Positions 43,740 to 52,115 are shown, counted from the stretch's first letter. The stretch is DNA of 64,000 bases from Limosilactobacillus oris DSM 4864 (GCF_001434465.1 NZ_AZGE01000001.1:1-64000), one strand, 5' to 3'. The notes: generated by a model not told the origin, from the sequence alone. Numbers and translations are program-made.

Positions 43740-44396
43740 CTAGCACTCGTTGTCCCATTCACTGTAAAATTCATCCAGGAAGTTTTCCAAAACCTGCTGG
43801 CGGTGACGGGCAATTTGCTTGGCAGTTGCCGTCTGCATCATGTCAGCAAGTTTCAGAATTTTTTCATGGAAATGGTTGATAATCGTTTCGTCTTCTAAGT
43901 TGCGGTATTCTTCGTGGGTCATATTCTCCCGCGGCTTAACCAGTGGATCATAGATCTTTTCGTGGTGGGCACCGCCGTAATAAATGGCCCGGATGATCCC
44001 AATGGCCCCAATCGCGTCTAACCAGTCAGCGTCACGGACGATTTCCCCAATCTTGGTCAGGTGAATCGGCTGGTCATCAAGGGTGTGGGCAAAAGAAATG
44101 TTGGCAATCACGTCCATGATAGTGATAATGTCGGCATCATCAAAGTCGTGTTGTTCGAGGTAGGTCCAGAGTTCTTCCTTTGCCTCGTCAACGTTGGCAA
44201 CCAGCTTCTCGTCGATCGTGTCGTGAAGATAGGCCGCGGCAACCGGAACGAAGGGGTCCACACCTTCCCCAATCGCAATCTTTTTGGCCATCTTAACGAC
44301 CCGATTGATATGGTCCATCCCGTGGCCCGTGCTATCCTCACCCAGTTTCTCAACCGTATAGCGCTTTACAGCAGCAATCTGTTGTTCGTGATTCAT
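43740..44396 (-). CDS. HD-domain metal-dependent phosphohydrolase
   Basis: A 218-residue HD-domain protein: HGMDHINRVVKMAKKIA carries the first His, AAYLHDTIDEKLV carries the HD pair and IVRDADWLDAIGAIGIIR the distal Asp. The family (YedJ/YpgQ-like) hydrolyses nucleotide or phosphate substrates. ATG 44396 is about twelve bases after AAGGAG; a longer frame begins further upstream without a clear site. It stands alone. Confidence 0.85.
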   Translation of the reverse strand: MNHEQQIAAVKRYTVEKLGEDSTGHGMDHINRVVKMAKKIAIGEGVDPFVPVAAAYLHDTIDEKLVANVDEAKEELWTYLEQHDFDDADIITIMDVIANISFAHTLDDQPIHLTKIGEIVRDADWLDAIGAIGIIRAIYYGGAHHEKIYDPLVKPRENMTHEEYRNLEDETIINHFHEKILKLADMMQTATAKQIARHRQQVLENFLDEFYSEWDNEC

Positions 44397-44469
44397 TCCC
44401 GTCTCTTGCTCCTTTTTAACTAATATTCTAAGGGTACCTAATTTTTGCTGGTGGTGCAAGCAGTCATGG

Positions 44470-45114
44470 TTACCCTAACACCAACCGGTCACCAGCGAGA
44501 AAGCTGTCTTGGAAACGACCAGGACTGCGGAGGTACTGCTTGCCGAATTCGTCAATCAAGCCGTGGAAGTCTTGGGCCCGGGCCAGGTCGAAGTAGGCGC
44601 TTAGCCGACAACGCTTTGCGAGCGAACGGTAGTCGGTCAGACCCGTAATTCCCAGGTGGGTAAAAAGGGTTCGTGCGTACTTATCGCTGACAAAGGTCGG
44701 GATACCAAAGACAAAGGTCAGCAGGACGTCGGCGGTTTCCTCACCGATCCCATGCAATGCCAAGAGCTGATCACGCAGCTGGTCACCGTTCTCGGCCACG
44801 ACCCGCTGGTAATCGAAACCGTACTGGCTGAGCCAAGCAAAGACCGCTTGCACTGCCCGGGACTTGTTGCGGTAAAAACCGGCTGGGCGCGTTAAGTCCT
44901 GAATTTGCTCAAGTGGCAGCTGATGGATTCTTGCCGGGAGAAATTCACTCGCCTGGCGAAAATTTGCGACGGCCCGGGCAGCATTTTGCCAGTTGGTATT
45001 TTGAATCATGATGGCGCCAATAATGATTTCGGCTTTAGAGTCGGCGGGCCACCAGCCTGACGGTCCCATTTCCTGCCGCATTTTTTGGTAGAGTTGTTCT
45101 AAGGTCAGTTCCAT
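44470..45114 (-). CDS. HhH-GPD DNA glycosylase (MagIII-like endonuclease III homologue)
   Basis: A 214-residue base-excision glycosylase. The helix-hairpin-helix segment LLALHGIGEETADVLLTFVFG is followed by PTFVSDKYARTLFTHLG with the catalytic Asp. Endonuclease III has Lys in the position held here by Glu (GEETA), and the C-terminal iron-sulfur cysteines are absent. This fits a monofunctional 3-methyladenine glycosylase III type rather than a true Nth. ACTAG and GGAGTC precede the ATG; the neighbour downstream is unrelated. Confidence 0.85.
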   Translation of the reverse strand: MELTLEQLYQKMRQEMGPSGWWPADSKAEIIIGAIMIQNTNWQNAARAVANFRQASEFLPARIHQLPLEQIQDLTRPAGFYRNKSRAVQAVFAWLSQYGFDYQRVVAENGDQLRDQLLALHGIGEETADVLLTFVFGIPTFVSDKYARTLFTHLGITGLTDYRSLAKRCRLSAYFDLARAQDFHGLIDEFGKQYLRSPGRFQDSFLAGDRLVLG

Positions 45115-45126
45115 TCTAGTGACTCC

Positions 45127-45957
45127 TTATTTTGCCCAGAAAAACTGGATGAGCAGTTTATTAACTGCTGGGTTGTGGTGCAACAGCTCGTGGGAGGCAT
45201 TCTTCCCGGTAACCTTAACCTCCCGGTATGATTTGGCCCGGCCGTTAATCAGGTAGCGGAGGGTCTGACAAGAGCGGTTGCTGACCTGGCTATCGTTGCC
45301 ACCGCCAATATCACCGTAAATGTTGAGGACCTTGACTTGGCGGGGGTAGGTCTGGCGGAGCGGCAGGAGTTTTTTGAAGGCGTCATTTTCGGCCGAGGGT
45401 TTGCCAGTTTTCTTGTCGACGGTCAGGTTTTCCGGCTCATTCCAGCCAATCGCACCATCAAAGGTTCCGGCCATCGCAACCTGTTTTTGTACCTGGGGAA
45501 GCTTTTTATTCTGAGCGTTAGCCAGCAGGTAGTACATTACGGCCATGTTGCCCATCGAATGGGCCTCAATATTGATCTTTTTAAAATGGTACTGCTCCTG
45601 CAGCTTGACGATGACGTTTTTAACCCACTGTCCCTGCAGGGGGTAATCGGTATTGCGGCTATTAACAAAGTTGACCATTACCAGCGGGTTAGTAGCGCCA
45701 TCGGGGATTCGGCCCTGGAGTGTGACCTTGCCGTTGGCCGCTACTTCAGCGGTAATGACCGTCTTGCTGACACCGGCCTTTTTAATGCCGTTGATCATGT
45801 ACTGCTCGGCATGGGCCCCGCTGTTATAGCCGTGAAAAAAGAGCGTTGGGGTAGGGGAGTGAACGTACTGTTGGCTGGCCTTGACGGGTTGTCCGGTTAG
45901 AATAAGTGCAATGCTGCCGGCGAGGAGACAGAGAAATAAATTTTTGATCTTAGACAA
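45127..45957 (-). CDS. Secreted or membrane-anchored alpha/beta hydrolase (DUF915)
   Basis: A 276-residue hydrolase with an N-terminal signal segment (KIKNLFLCLLAGSIALILTG) and possible cleavage after VKA. The lipase-like core has TLFFHGYNSGAHAEQYMI, the nucleophile elbow in EAHSMGNMAVMYYL (Ser) and a late His in NASHELLHHNPAVNKLL. Members are common in lactobacilli; the substrate is unknown. The start TTG at 45957 lies seven bases after AGAAGG. The ATG at 45978 has no ribosome site. Confidence 0.85.
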   Translation of the reverse strand: MSKIKNLFLCLLAGSIALILTGQPVKASQQYVHSPTPTLFFHGYNSGAHAEQYMINGIKKAGVSKTVITAEVAANGKVTLQGRIPDGATNPLVMVNFVNSRNTDYPLQGQWVKNVIVKLQEQYHFKKINIEAHSMGNMAVMYYLLANAQNKKLPQVQKQVAMAGTFDGAIGWNEPENLTVDKKTGKPSAENDAFKKLLPLRQTYPRQVKVLNIYGDIGGGNDSQVSNRSCQTLRYLINGRAKSYREVKVTGKNASHELLHHNPAVNKLLIQFFWAK

Positions 45958-46128
45958 ATTAAAACCTTCTTTAATCATTTAGTGCTATCATAGCATTGAT
46001 AGCTAAAAAATTTCTAAGCAAACCGGCTCTTTATTTTTAGTTGGCAAAAATAAAAGAGTGTGGTAAAGTTTTTTACGTTGATTCTGTGAAAAACGATTAA
46101 CAATCAAAATCAGAGGGGAAGGATAACG

Positions 46129-46665
46129 ATGAAACTTAAAAAGGCCACGATGGAAGATTACGACCAAATTATGACGATCCTGCGTGATGGCAGCAACCAA
46201 CTGGCAGAACAAGGGATTGACCAATGGCAGGGTGATTACCCTAATCCAGATGTTGTTAAAAATGACATTAAGAATGGTTGGGCGTATCTCGCTGAATCCG
46301 CGGATGGCATGACTGTTGGTACTATCGCAATCGTTGATGGTCCAGATCATTCATACGATACCATGAAGGGAAACTGGCTGATCGATACCGATAAGTACGT
46401 TGTTCTTCACCGGATCGCTATTCACTCCAGCCACGCCGGCCACGGATACGCATCAAAGCTGTTCGTTGCGGTCCTTGATTATATTAAGGAACACCGGACG
46501 GACATTGAGACGATTCGGATTGATACCCATATCGACAACAAAATTATGCAGCACTTGATTACCAAGCACGGCTTTAAGAAGGTCGGCGAGGTGTACGGCT
46601 ACTACCGGCCAGATGAAGTGTTGTACGTTTACGCACAGCTGACCCATTCAGAAGAAGATAAGTAA
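46129..46665 (+). CDS. GNAT-family N-acetyltransferase
   Basis: A 178-residue acetyltransferase. The acetyl-CoA loop region is LHRIAIHSSHAGHGYASKLFVAVLDYI near residue 87-113. The C-terminal strand pair NKIMQHLITKHGFKKVGEV is typical of GNATs. The substrate is unknown. GAAGGA precedes the ATG. It is divergent from the DUF915 hydrolase and convergent with the LysR gene, from which it is separated by only eight bases. Confidence 0.88.
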   Translation: MKLKKATMEDYDQIMTILRDGSNQLAEQGIDQWQGDYPNPDVVKNDIKNGWAYLAESADGMTVGTIAIVDGPDHSYDTMKGNWLIDTDKYVVLHRIAIHSSHAGHGYASKLFVAVLDYIKEHRTDIETIRIDTHIDNKIMQHLITKHGFKKVGEVYGYYRPDEVLYVYAQLTHSEEDK

Positions 46666-46673
46666 AGATTTGA

Positions 46674-47576
46674 TTAGTCCTCCTCAGTGGGGGCTTTTTT
46701 ATTGCTTTCGTCCACTACGTACTGGAGGAACTTTTCGGCAGCGGGGGCGAGGACATTGTTTTTCCGCCAGACCATTACATGGCCGGTTTCCTTGGCGGGA
46801 GAGAAGGGGATGAACCGAACGTCAGGATCTTTTAAGATGTCAGTTACACCCTTGATGGCGACAGCATAGTAGTGACCGGTCCGGATAAGTTCAAGGGCAT
46901 TATTGGGCAAGTTGTTGCTAGCCATGATATTTAGCTTGGTCTGATCCAGTTGAAGGACGTCGCTGACTTCATCACGGATGATGTTCCGGCGGGGGAGGAT
47001 TAGGGGCAGTTTATAGAGGTCTTCCTTAGTGATGTGCTCCCGCTTAGCAAGCGGATCATCGGCGCGCATGATCACACCCCAATGTTCTTTTTGGGGCATT
47101 ACCAAGTAGTTGTACTTGGCTGCCTCAACCGGTTCTAGCAGGCAAGCCAGATCGGCAGTTCCTTCATCAATTTGCCGGCGTAAAATGTCGCCGTCCCCGT
47201 CAAAGATGTTAAAGCGGACTGCCGGGTGAGTTGCTTGAAACCGGTCAACGAGTTTCATCAAAGCGATTGAAGCGGCGGAAACAGCGCAGCCCAGGTTAAC
47301 CGTCCCCACCAGCTCCTTTTCGTGCTGGTGGAGGTCGTCTTTGGTCTGATCTAATAACTGGAGCATGGTGGTAGCGCGTTGCTGAAACAGCACTCCGGCC
47401 TTGGTGAGTTGAAGGCGCCGCTGGCTACGGTCAAAGAGCGGCACATCCAGTTCATGCTCCAGGTCCATAATTTGCCGGGACAAGGTTGGTTGGGTAATGT
47501 GCAATTGCTCCGCCGCTTTCGTGATATTATTGGTATGAGCGACGGTTAAAAAGTATTTTAAGACCCGCGTATCCAT
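46674..47576 (-). CDS. LysR-family transcriptional regulator
   Basis: A 300-residue LysR protein. The N-terminal winged helix is LKYFLTVAHTNNITKAAEQLHITQPTLSRQIMDLEHEL. The effector domain begins near residue 90 (GTVNLGCAVSAASIALM). ATG 47576 follows GGAGGAAGACAG; a longer frame upstream reaches into the divergent gene. Its divergent neighbour 56 bases away is a flavodoxin gene, a likely target. Confidence 0.93.
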   Translation of the reverse strand: MDTRVLKYFLTVAHTNNITKAAEQLHITQPTLSRQIMDLEHELDVPLFDRSQRRLQLTKAGVLFQQRATTMLQLLDQTKDDLHQHEKELVGTVNLGCAVSAASIALMKLVDRFQATHPAVRFNIFDGDGDILRRQIDEGTADLACLLEPVEAAKYNYLVMPQKEHWGVIMRADDPLAKREHITKEDLYKLPLILPRRNIIRDEVSDVLQLDQTKLNIMASNNLPNNALELIRTGHYYAVAIKGVTDILKDPDVRFIPFSPAKETGHVMVWRKNNVLAPAAEKFLQYVVDESNKKAPTEED

Positions 47577-47632
47577 CTGTCTTCCTCCAAGTAAAGTTAA
47601 TATGATTATTATAGCATTAAGGAGTGTCCGAC

Positions 47633-48106
47633 ATGGCGCAAGAAGCGTTGATTCTTTATTATTCTCAATTTGGCAGTACTGCCCGGCTGGCAGGTCAGAT
47701 TCGTCAATTGACCGGAGCTGATATTCTTCGTGTCCAAACCGCACTTGATTTTCCCGCGGATATGGAAGACACTGACCGGGTGTACAAACGGCAGCGACAA
47801 CGGGGACAGCTGCCTAAACTTGTAAACCACTGGCCGGATTTTAATTACTACGATGTGATTCTAGTGGGCGGTCCGGTATGGGATGGGCAGCTCTCGTCGC
47901 CAATTATGGCGCTACTGGAACGGTTGCAGGGCTTCGAAGGCAAGGTCGCCCCGTTTAGCACGGGTTGGTCCGCGACGGGGAATTATCAGCAGGACTTCAC
48001 TGCCCATGCCGGAAAGCTGCGGGTCCTTCCCGGCTATCACATCTTGACCCACGGGCGGCCGCGGTATGACCAGGCAAGTCTGATGTCCTGGCTGCGGAAA
48101 CTATAA
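47633..48106 (+). CDS. Flavodoxin-like protein
   Basis: A 157-residue FMN-binding protein: ALILYYSQFGSTARLAGQI gives the phosphate loop, DVILVGGPVWDGQLSSPIMALLERL the second FMN loop and KVAPFSTGWSATGNYQQDF the third. It is an electron carrier or a small reductase. ATG 47633 is eight bases after AAGGAG; a GTG at 47624 abuts it. It is divergent from the LysR gene and is followed by a cupin gene. Confidence 0.88.
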   Translation: MAQEALILYYSQFGSTARLAGQIRQLTGADILRVQTALDFPADMEDTDRVYKRQRQRGQLPKLVNHWPDFNYYDVILVGGPVWDGQLSSPIMALLERLQGFEGKVAPFSTGWSATGNYQQDFTAHAGKLRVLPGYHILTHGRPRYDQASLMSWLRKL

Positions 48107-48156
48107 TTCACTTTTTGCATGTAAAGGTAATTGAAATAAGCATTTCACATTGCCGT

Positions 48157-48171
48157 GACTCCGGTTTAGAC
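48157..48171 (+). promoter_or_regulatory. Putative HxlR/DUF24-type operator before the cupin gene
   Basis: GACT, seven bases, AGAC: seven of eight arm positions match the dyad GACT-N7-AGTC found perfectly at 51460. The wider context TTTAG-A-CTAA is also shared. It lies 30-45 bases before the cupin start. Confidence 0.4.
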
Positions 48172-48202
48172 TAACGGTAATGAAATTCAAGGAGTGATTA
48201 TA

Positions 48203-48619
48203 ATGGCAAAAAATGAAGAAGCAGTAAAGAAGGACCTGTTTGGCTTTGGTGAAAAGAACGTTGCCTTTGCTAAGTACTTTATCGGTGACAGTTATTTAAA
48301 TGGGCTGGTGGCACCTGACGACAACATTGACGTGAATGTTTCTAACGTTAACTTTGAACCCGGTTGCCGGAACGACTGGCACATCCACCACGATGGATTC
48401 CAAATCCTTTTGGTAACTGCCGGTGAAGGTTGGTACCAAGAAGAAGGCAAGCCAGCTCAACTGCTCAAGCCGGGTGACGTGGTTGCCATTCACGAAGGTG
48501 TCAAGCACTGGCATGGTGCCACTAAGGACTCCTGGTTCTCCCACATTGCGATTACCAAGGGAACTAGTGAATGGCTGGAAAAAGTTGACGATGAATATTA
48601 CGATCAACTCGAAAAGTAA
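48203..48619 (+). CDS. Cupin-domain protein
   Basis: A 138-residue single-domain cupin. Motif 1 is CRNDWHIHHDGFQILLVTAGEGWYQEEGKPAQ with the metal-binding His and Glu-type residues, and motif 2 is GDVVAIHEGVKHWHGATKDSWFSHI. Such proteins often accompany flavodoxin or carboxymuconolactone decarboxylase-like genes in quinone or electrophile stress clusters. ATG 48203 follows AAGGAGTG. A terminator follows at 48628. Confidence 0.88.
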   Translation: MAKNEEAVKKDLFGFGEKNVAFAKYFIGDSYLNGLVAPDDNIDVNVSNVNFEPGCRNDWHIHHDGFQILLVTAGEGWYQEEGKPAQLLKPGDVVAIHEGVKHWHGATKDSWFSHIAITKGTSEWLEKVDDEYYDQLEK

Positions 48620-48627
48620 AAATTTAA

Positions 48628-48649
48628 AGGGGCTCCGGCCTCTTTTTTA
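48628..48649 (+). terminator. Cupin gene terminator
   Basis: AGGGGC pairs with GCCTCT around TCCG, then six T. Confidence 0.7.
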
Positions 48650-48760
48650 TTTATATACGGAAAGAAAATTTTTACGCATTCCCCGTTTCAAAACTGGACA
48701 AGGAATCCCCACTTGCGGGATAATCGAATTAATTATTAGCAACGGGAGACTCTGCTACTC

Positions 48761-49585
48761 ATGAACTTATTATTTTCAATTGACGACCGTTTTTACCAGC
48801 AACTGCTAGCAACTCTATATTCCATTAAGCTCAATTCGAGCTTTGCTGGTGAGGAAGTGAACGTCTATGTCATTGCTAATGGACAGTTTCACTATTCGGC
48901 CCAATTAGCGGCCGGGTGTCAGCATCTGGGGATGCACTACTACGAGGTACCGATTCCGGATACTGCCTTTCAAAATGCCCCGGTGACCGATCGCTATCCG
49001 CTAACCATTTATTACCGGCTCTTAGCACACCTGTACCTACCGAAGGACCTGCACCGCATCCTCTATCTGGACGCCGACATCCTCTGTATCAATGACTTGC
49101 AGTCGCTGTATAACACCGACCTGACTGGCTATCTTTATGCTTCGGCAATCCATACCAATTTGACCAACGCAACCGAGGTTATTAACAAAATCCGCCTACA
49201 AAACTTTGATGCGGATGGTTACTACAATTCGGGCGTTCTGCTGATGAACCTTGACGAGATCCGTAGTCATGTTCAGCCGGATGACATTTTTAACTACATC
49301 CGTAGCCACGTCCTCCTGCTGCCGGACCAGGACGTGCTTAATGCTCTGTACGGCCACCATATTAAGTCCGTGCCGGACGAACTGTATAATTTTGATGTTC
49401 GCAACCTGCGAATTTACGAAACGATTTCAATGGGAGTCGATACCCTAGATTGGGTCATGAAAAATACCGTCCTCCTTCATTATTGCGGGCGACAGAAACC
49501 ATGGTTGGAGAACGTCAACCATGGGAAGTTCACGGCGTTATATAAGAACTACTTCCAAATGACTAAGAAGTTCTTGTTAGGTTAA
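48761..49585 (+). CDS. Glycosyltransferase family 8 protein
   Basis: A 274-residue GT8 enzyme: MNLLFSIDDRFYQQLLATLYSI at the start, RILYLDADILCINDLQSLYN with the metal-binding DxD, YYNSGVLLMNLDEIR and LLPDQDVLNALY in the middle, and VLLHYCGRQKPW near the end. It transfers a hexose to lipid, wall polymer or protein; the acceptor is unknown. The ribosome site is weak (GGGAG), about twelve bases before the ATG. Confidence 0.92.
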   Translation: MNLLFSIDDRFYQQLLATLYSIKLNSSFAGEEVNVYVIANGQFHYSAQLAAGCQHLGMHYYEVPIPDTAFQNAPVTDRYPLTIYYRLLAHLYLPKDLHRILYLDADILCINDLQSLYNTDLTGYLYASAIHTNLTNATEVINKIRLQNFDADGYYNSGVLLMNLDEIRSHVQPDDIFNYIRSHVLLLPDQDVLNALYGHHIKSVPDELYNFDVRNLRIYETISMGVDTLDWVMKNTVLLHYCGRQKPWLENVNHGKFTALYKNYFQMTKKFLLG

Positions 49586-49602
49586 TAGGGGAGGGACTTT
49601 TA

Positions 49603-50712
49603 ATGGCAGATACTTTGAGCAAACGGGTTTCACTGATTGAATTGTTCTACGACCTGGTCTTTGTCTACATGGTTTCCCAGGCCACGGGCCTGATTCACCA
49701 CCTGCACCACGGCGTCGTTAGTCTAACAACGCTGGGAATTTTCTTCCTGGTCGTAATTGTCTTTATCAATTCTTGGATGGTGCAGATGGTTTTTACTAAC
49801 CGCTATGGTAAATCATCGTGGACTAACATTATCTTTTCGTTTGTCGACATGGCAATTGTGCTGTACATGTCGAATGCCTTTACGGCGACCTTTGACCGGA
49901 AGCTGGCGACCTTTTTCATTGCGGCAGGCTTATTGTCGTTAACGCTGTGCCTGCAATACTTGATTACCTACTTCCAGGCCAAAAAAGAGGTGGATAAGAA
50001 GATTACGGTGGCGTTTACGGGAATCCTCGGCTTCCGGACGGTCACCCTGCTGATTGGTGGTTTCTTCTATAACACCTGGGGGATTGCGATTGCCCTGGCT
50101 GGAATCGTGGTTAGCTGGATTGCGCCGGCGTTTACTGGTAAGTATACCCGCCACCACCCGATTATCTTTTCCCACATTCTGGAACGGTTGACGGCCCTGA
50201 TTATCGTGATGTTTGGGGAAACTATCGTCGGAATCGCGGATTACTTTACCCGAGAAACGCTCTCCTGGCCGTCAATTCTTATCTTTCTCGTTGTGGTAGG
50301 GCTCTTCTTTACCTATATCGTTGAATTCGACCACCTGATTGATGAGCACCGGTGCAAAGAGACGGGAAACCTGCTGATTTATCTGCACTACTTCATTCTG
50401 TTTGGCCTGAGCATGGTGACCGTCGCGCTGCGTTTTATCCACGAACCAGAAGCCAACCATGTCTTTGCGGTGACCTTCCTGTATGTAGGCATTCTGCTCT
50501 TCTATATCGGTTTAGACATTGCAAATTATTATAACCAGCGTCATTTACGGGTAAGCCCGGTGGTAAAGGGGGCCTTTATTGCCGTCACCCTGGCCGGCTA
50601 CTTAGTATCATTAACCAGCCATGAGTTTGCTCTGTTAACGTTAGTTGCGGCACTCGTAACGGTCATTAATGCGGGGATGCTGGTCCGCTTCCTAATCAAG
50701 CAGAATCAGTAG
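49603..50712 (+). CDS. LtrA-family (low temperature requirement) membrane protein
   Basis: A 369-residue protein with about eleven hydrophobic helices. The opening KRVSLIELFYDLVFVYMVSQ is the LtrA signature, and GRLTALIIVMFGETI-type text appears as LERLTALIIVMFGETIVGI in the middle. The biochemical role is unknown. It starts 17 bases after the GT8 stop with GGGGAGGGA before the ATG, so the two are probably one unit. A second, more diverged LtrA gene lies at 59120. Confidence 0.88.
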   Translation: MADTLSKRVSLIELFYDLVFVYMVSQATGLIHHLHHGVVSLTTLGIFFLVVIVFINSWMVQMVFTNRYGKSSWTNIIFSFVDMAIVLYMSNAFTATFDRKLATFFIAAGLLSLTLCLQYLITYFQAKKEVDKKITVAFTGILGFRTVTLLIGGFFYNTWGIAIALAGIVVSWIAPAFTGKYTRHHPIIFSHILERLTALIIVMFGETIVGIADYFTRETLSWPSILIFLVVVGLFFTYIVEFDHLIDEHRCKETGNLLIYLHYFILFGLSMVTVALRFIHEPEANHVFAVTFLYVGILLFYIGLDIANYYNQRHLRVSPVVKGAFIAVTLAGYLVSLTSHEFALLTLVAALVTVINAGMLVRFLIKQNQ

Positions 50713-50734
50713 TTTGCTGCAAACTACTGATTCT
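50702..50734 (+). terminator. Hairpin overlapping the LtrA stop codon
   Basis: AGAATCAGTAGTTTG pairs perfectly with CAAACTACTGATTCT around CTG. The stop codon at 50710-50712 lies in the left arm. Confidence 0.75.
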
Positions 50735-50750
50735 TTGTTAGTGTTTTCTA

Positions 50751-50778
50751 TTGACATATTGGGAAACGACGATATAAT
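50751..50778 (+). promoter_or_regulatory. Promoter predicting a leaderless ArsR transcript
   Basis: TTGACA at 50751-50756 and TATAAT at 50773-50778, both perfect, 16 bases apart. The ATG at 50785 lies seven bases after the -10, where transcription is expected to start, and there is no ribosome site. Confidence 0.7.
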
Positions 50779-50784
50779 GTAAAC

Positions 50785-51105
50785 ATGAAGTTAAATGAAA
50801 AACTCTTTAAGGCGCTCGCTAATAAGACGCGCCTAGAAATCTTACAGTGGCTCAAGGACCCAGAAAATGAGATTCACGTGCCCACCTGCATACCCATTAG
50901 CGAGGAAATCAAGGATTATGGGGGTGTCTGTGTTAGCGACCTGGTCAACCAATCGGGGTTGGCACAGTCGACAGTTTCGTCATACCTCAACATGCTAGTG
51001 GAGGCGGACCTGCTGATAGCGGTGCGACATGGTAAGTGGACATTCTACCGTCGGAATGAGGCGGCAATCCAAAAGCTGGGTGAGTTGATCAAGGAAGAAT
51101 TGTAG
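50785..51105 (+). CDS. ArsR-family winged-helix regulator
   Basis: A 106-residue ArsR/SmtB-type repressor: LFKALANKTRLEILQWLKD at the start, GGVCVSDLVNQSGLAQSTVSSYLNMLVEADLL as the recognition region and WTFYRRNEAAIQKL as the wing end. The CVSDL motif keeps the first cysteine of the arsenic-sensing CVCDL but has Ser for the second. Another Cys lies in VPTCIPI, so thiol-based sensing is possible. The mRNA is probably leaderless. A 29-codon membrane ORF follows 66 bases downstream. Confidence 0.88.
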   Translation: MKLNEKLFKALANKTRLEILQWLKDPENEIHVPTCIPISEEIKDYGGVCVSDLVNQSGLAQSTVSSYLNMLVEADLLIAVRHGKWTFYRRNEAAIQKLGELIKEEL

Positions 51106-51171
51106 TGATTCTTCTTTTCTTTTGCGAGTATAAATCGTTAAATAGCGATATGTAAATGTTGAGGAGGTTGG

Positions 51172-51261
51172 ATGATGCTAGTAAGTCAAATGGTCGGTTT
51201 GAGCGTGATGGCAGTCCTGCTGCTGGTCTTAACAGGAGGCACGCCGCGGAAGAAACGGTAG
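51172..51261 (+). CDS. Tiny membrane peptide, 29 aa
   Basis: A 29-codon ORF with GAGGAGG four to seven bases before two ATG codons. The peptide begins MMLVSQMVGLSVMAVLLLVL and ends TGGTPRKKR: one membrane helix with a strongly basic end. It follows the arsR gene and may be read with it. I know no family. It fits the style of small membrane regulators or type I toxin peptides, but neither an antitoxin RNA nor a partner can be shown. A hairpin with AACTAG/CTAGTT follows near 51280. Confidence 0.4.
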   Translation: MMLVSQMVGLSVMAVLLLVLTGGTPRKKR

Positions 51262-51352
51262 GGAACTTGGGAGTGGGGACAGAACTAGCTTGACTAGTTT
51301 GTCGTTCCATCTCCGTTAACCTATGGGGTGGTCAAGCGCTGGCTTATCAGCG

Positions 51353-51398
51353 TTTGAACTGCCAGCCAGCTACTGCACTGTTGCGTTTTTACCTTTAA
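51353..51398 (-). repeat. Dispersed repeat R2b, copy 2
   Basis: Reverse complement of the 16433-16479 stretch with a few changes. It lies in the gene-poor stretch 51262-51492, which otherwise holds a hairpin (AACTAG/CTAGTT near 51280) and the operator at 51460. Confidence 0.65.
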
Positions 51399-51459
51399 GT
51401 ATATATTTAAGAAGTTGAGGTAATTCCTAGCCTCAGTTAAATCTTTTTTAGCCTACACT

Positions 51460-51474
51460 GACTACAATTTAGTC
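51460..51474 (+). promoter_or_regulatory. Putative HxlR/DUF24-type operator before the NAD(P)H oxidoreductase gene
   Basis: GACT, seven bases, AGTC is a perfect dyad; the right side continues as TTTAGTCTAAA. YodB/HypR-type regulators use a similarly spaced TACT-N7-AGTA. It lies 19 bases before the start codon. Confidence 0.45.
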
Positions 51475-51492
51475 TAAAGGAGTGACGTTATT

Positions 51493-52032
51493 ATGAAGAA
51501 AATTGTTGTGTTAACCGGAAGCCCACACCACCCGGGAAGCTCGGAACAGTTAGCGGATGCTTTCGTTAAGGGTGCTACTGAAGCGGGAAACGAGGTTTAC
51601 CGCTTTGATGCTGGCCGGCGGGTCAATGAATTTTCGCTGATTCAATTAGAAGATAATCATCCGGAGCAGGAAGTTGAGGTCGAGCCAAACGACATCATCA
51701 AACGGGAAGTCATGCCCAAGCTGTTAGAGGCTGACCTGGTGGTGCTGGTCAGTTCCCTTTATTACTACGGGATCAATTCGGCCTTGAAGGCGGTGATCGA
51801 CCGTTTTTACAGTTATAATCACGAACTGCACGGTAACAAACAGGCAATCACCTTGGTTTCCGGCTACGGGCAGGAGGATGCCTTTGCTTCCCTGAATTTG
51901 TATTTTAAACAGTTGTTGGATTATATGCGTTGGCAGCCAGCGGGGAGTGTCTTGGCAGCCGATTCGTGGAATGAAGCAAAACTTTCCCGGCATGTTCAGG
52001 AGGCATATGCACTGGGCAGGTCAATTGCTTAG
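51493..52032 (+). CDS. NAD(P)H-dependent flavodoxin-fold oxidoreductase
   Basis: A 179-residue FMN reductase or quinone reductase-like protein: IVVLTGSPHHPGSSEQLADAFVKGA at the start forms the FMN phosphate loop, and LVVLVSSLYYYGINSALKAVIDRFYSY is the typical second loop. Members reduce quinones, azo dyes or nitro compounds. AAGGAG precedes the ATG. The operator-like dyad upstream suggests electrophile-responsive control. Confidence 0.9.
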   Translation: MKKIVVLTGSPHHPGSSEQLADAFVKGATEAGNEVYRFDAGRRVNEFSLIQLEDNHPEQEVEVEPNDIIKREVMPKLLEADLVVLVSSLYYYGINSALKAVIDRFYSYNHELHGNKQAITLVSGYGQEDAFASLNLYFKQLLDYMRWQPAGSVLAADSWNEAKLSRHVQEAYALGRSIA

Positions 52033-52087
52033 TCTTTTCTTTACAGCTGAGGGTTAATGTGAACTGCTTTATGGCGAAACTAATTTG

Positions 52088-52115
52088 TTGACAGTTGCCA
52101 GTGGTAGAGTATAAA
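52088..52115 (+). promoter_or_regulatory. Promoter of the metA-cysK operon
   Basis: A perfect TTGACA at 52088-52093 and TATAAA at 52110-52115, 16 bases apart. The leader of about 150 bases contains the Cys-rich peptide. Confidence 0.7.

Noticed and set aside
44470-45114. True endonuclease III (nth)
   Set aside because: Glu replaces the catalytic Lys and the iron-sulfur cysteines are missing, so a MagIII-like glycosylase fits better.
46003-46350. 115-codon minus-strand frame overlapping the GNAT gene
   Set aside because: Shadow of the acetyltransferase gene and its upstream region, without a ribosome site.
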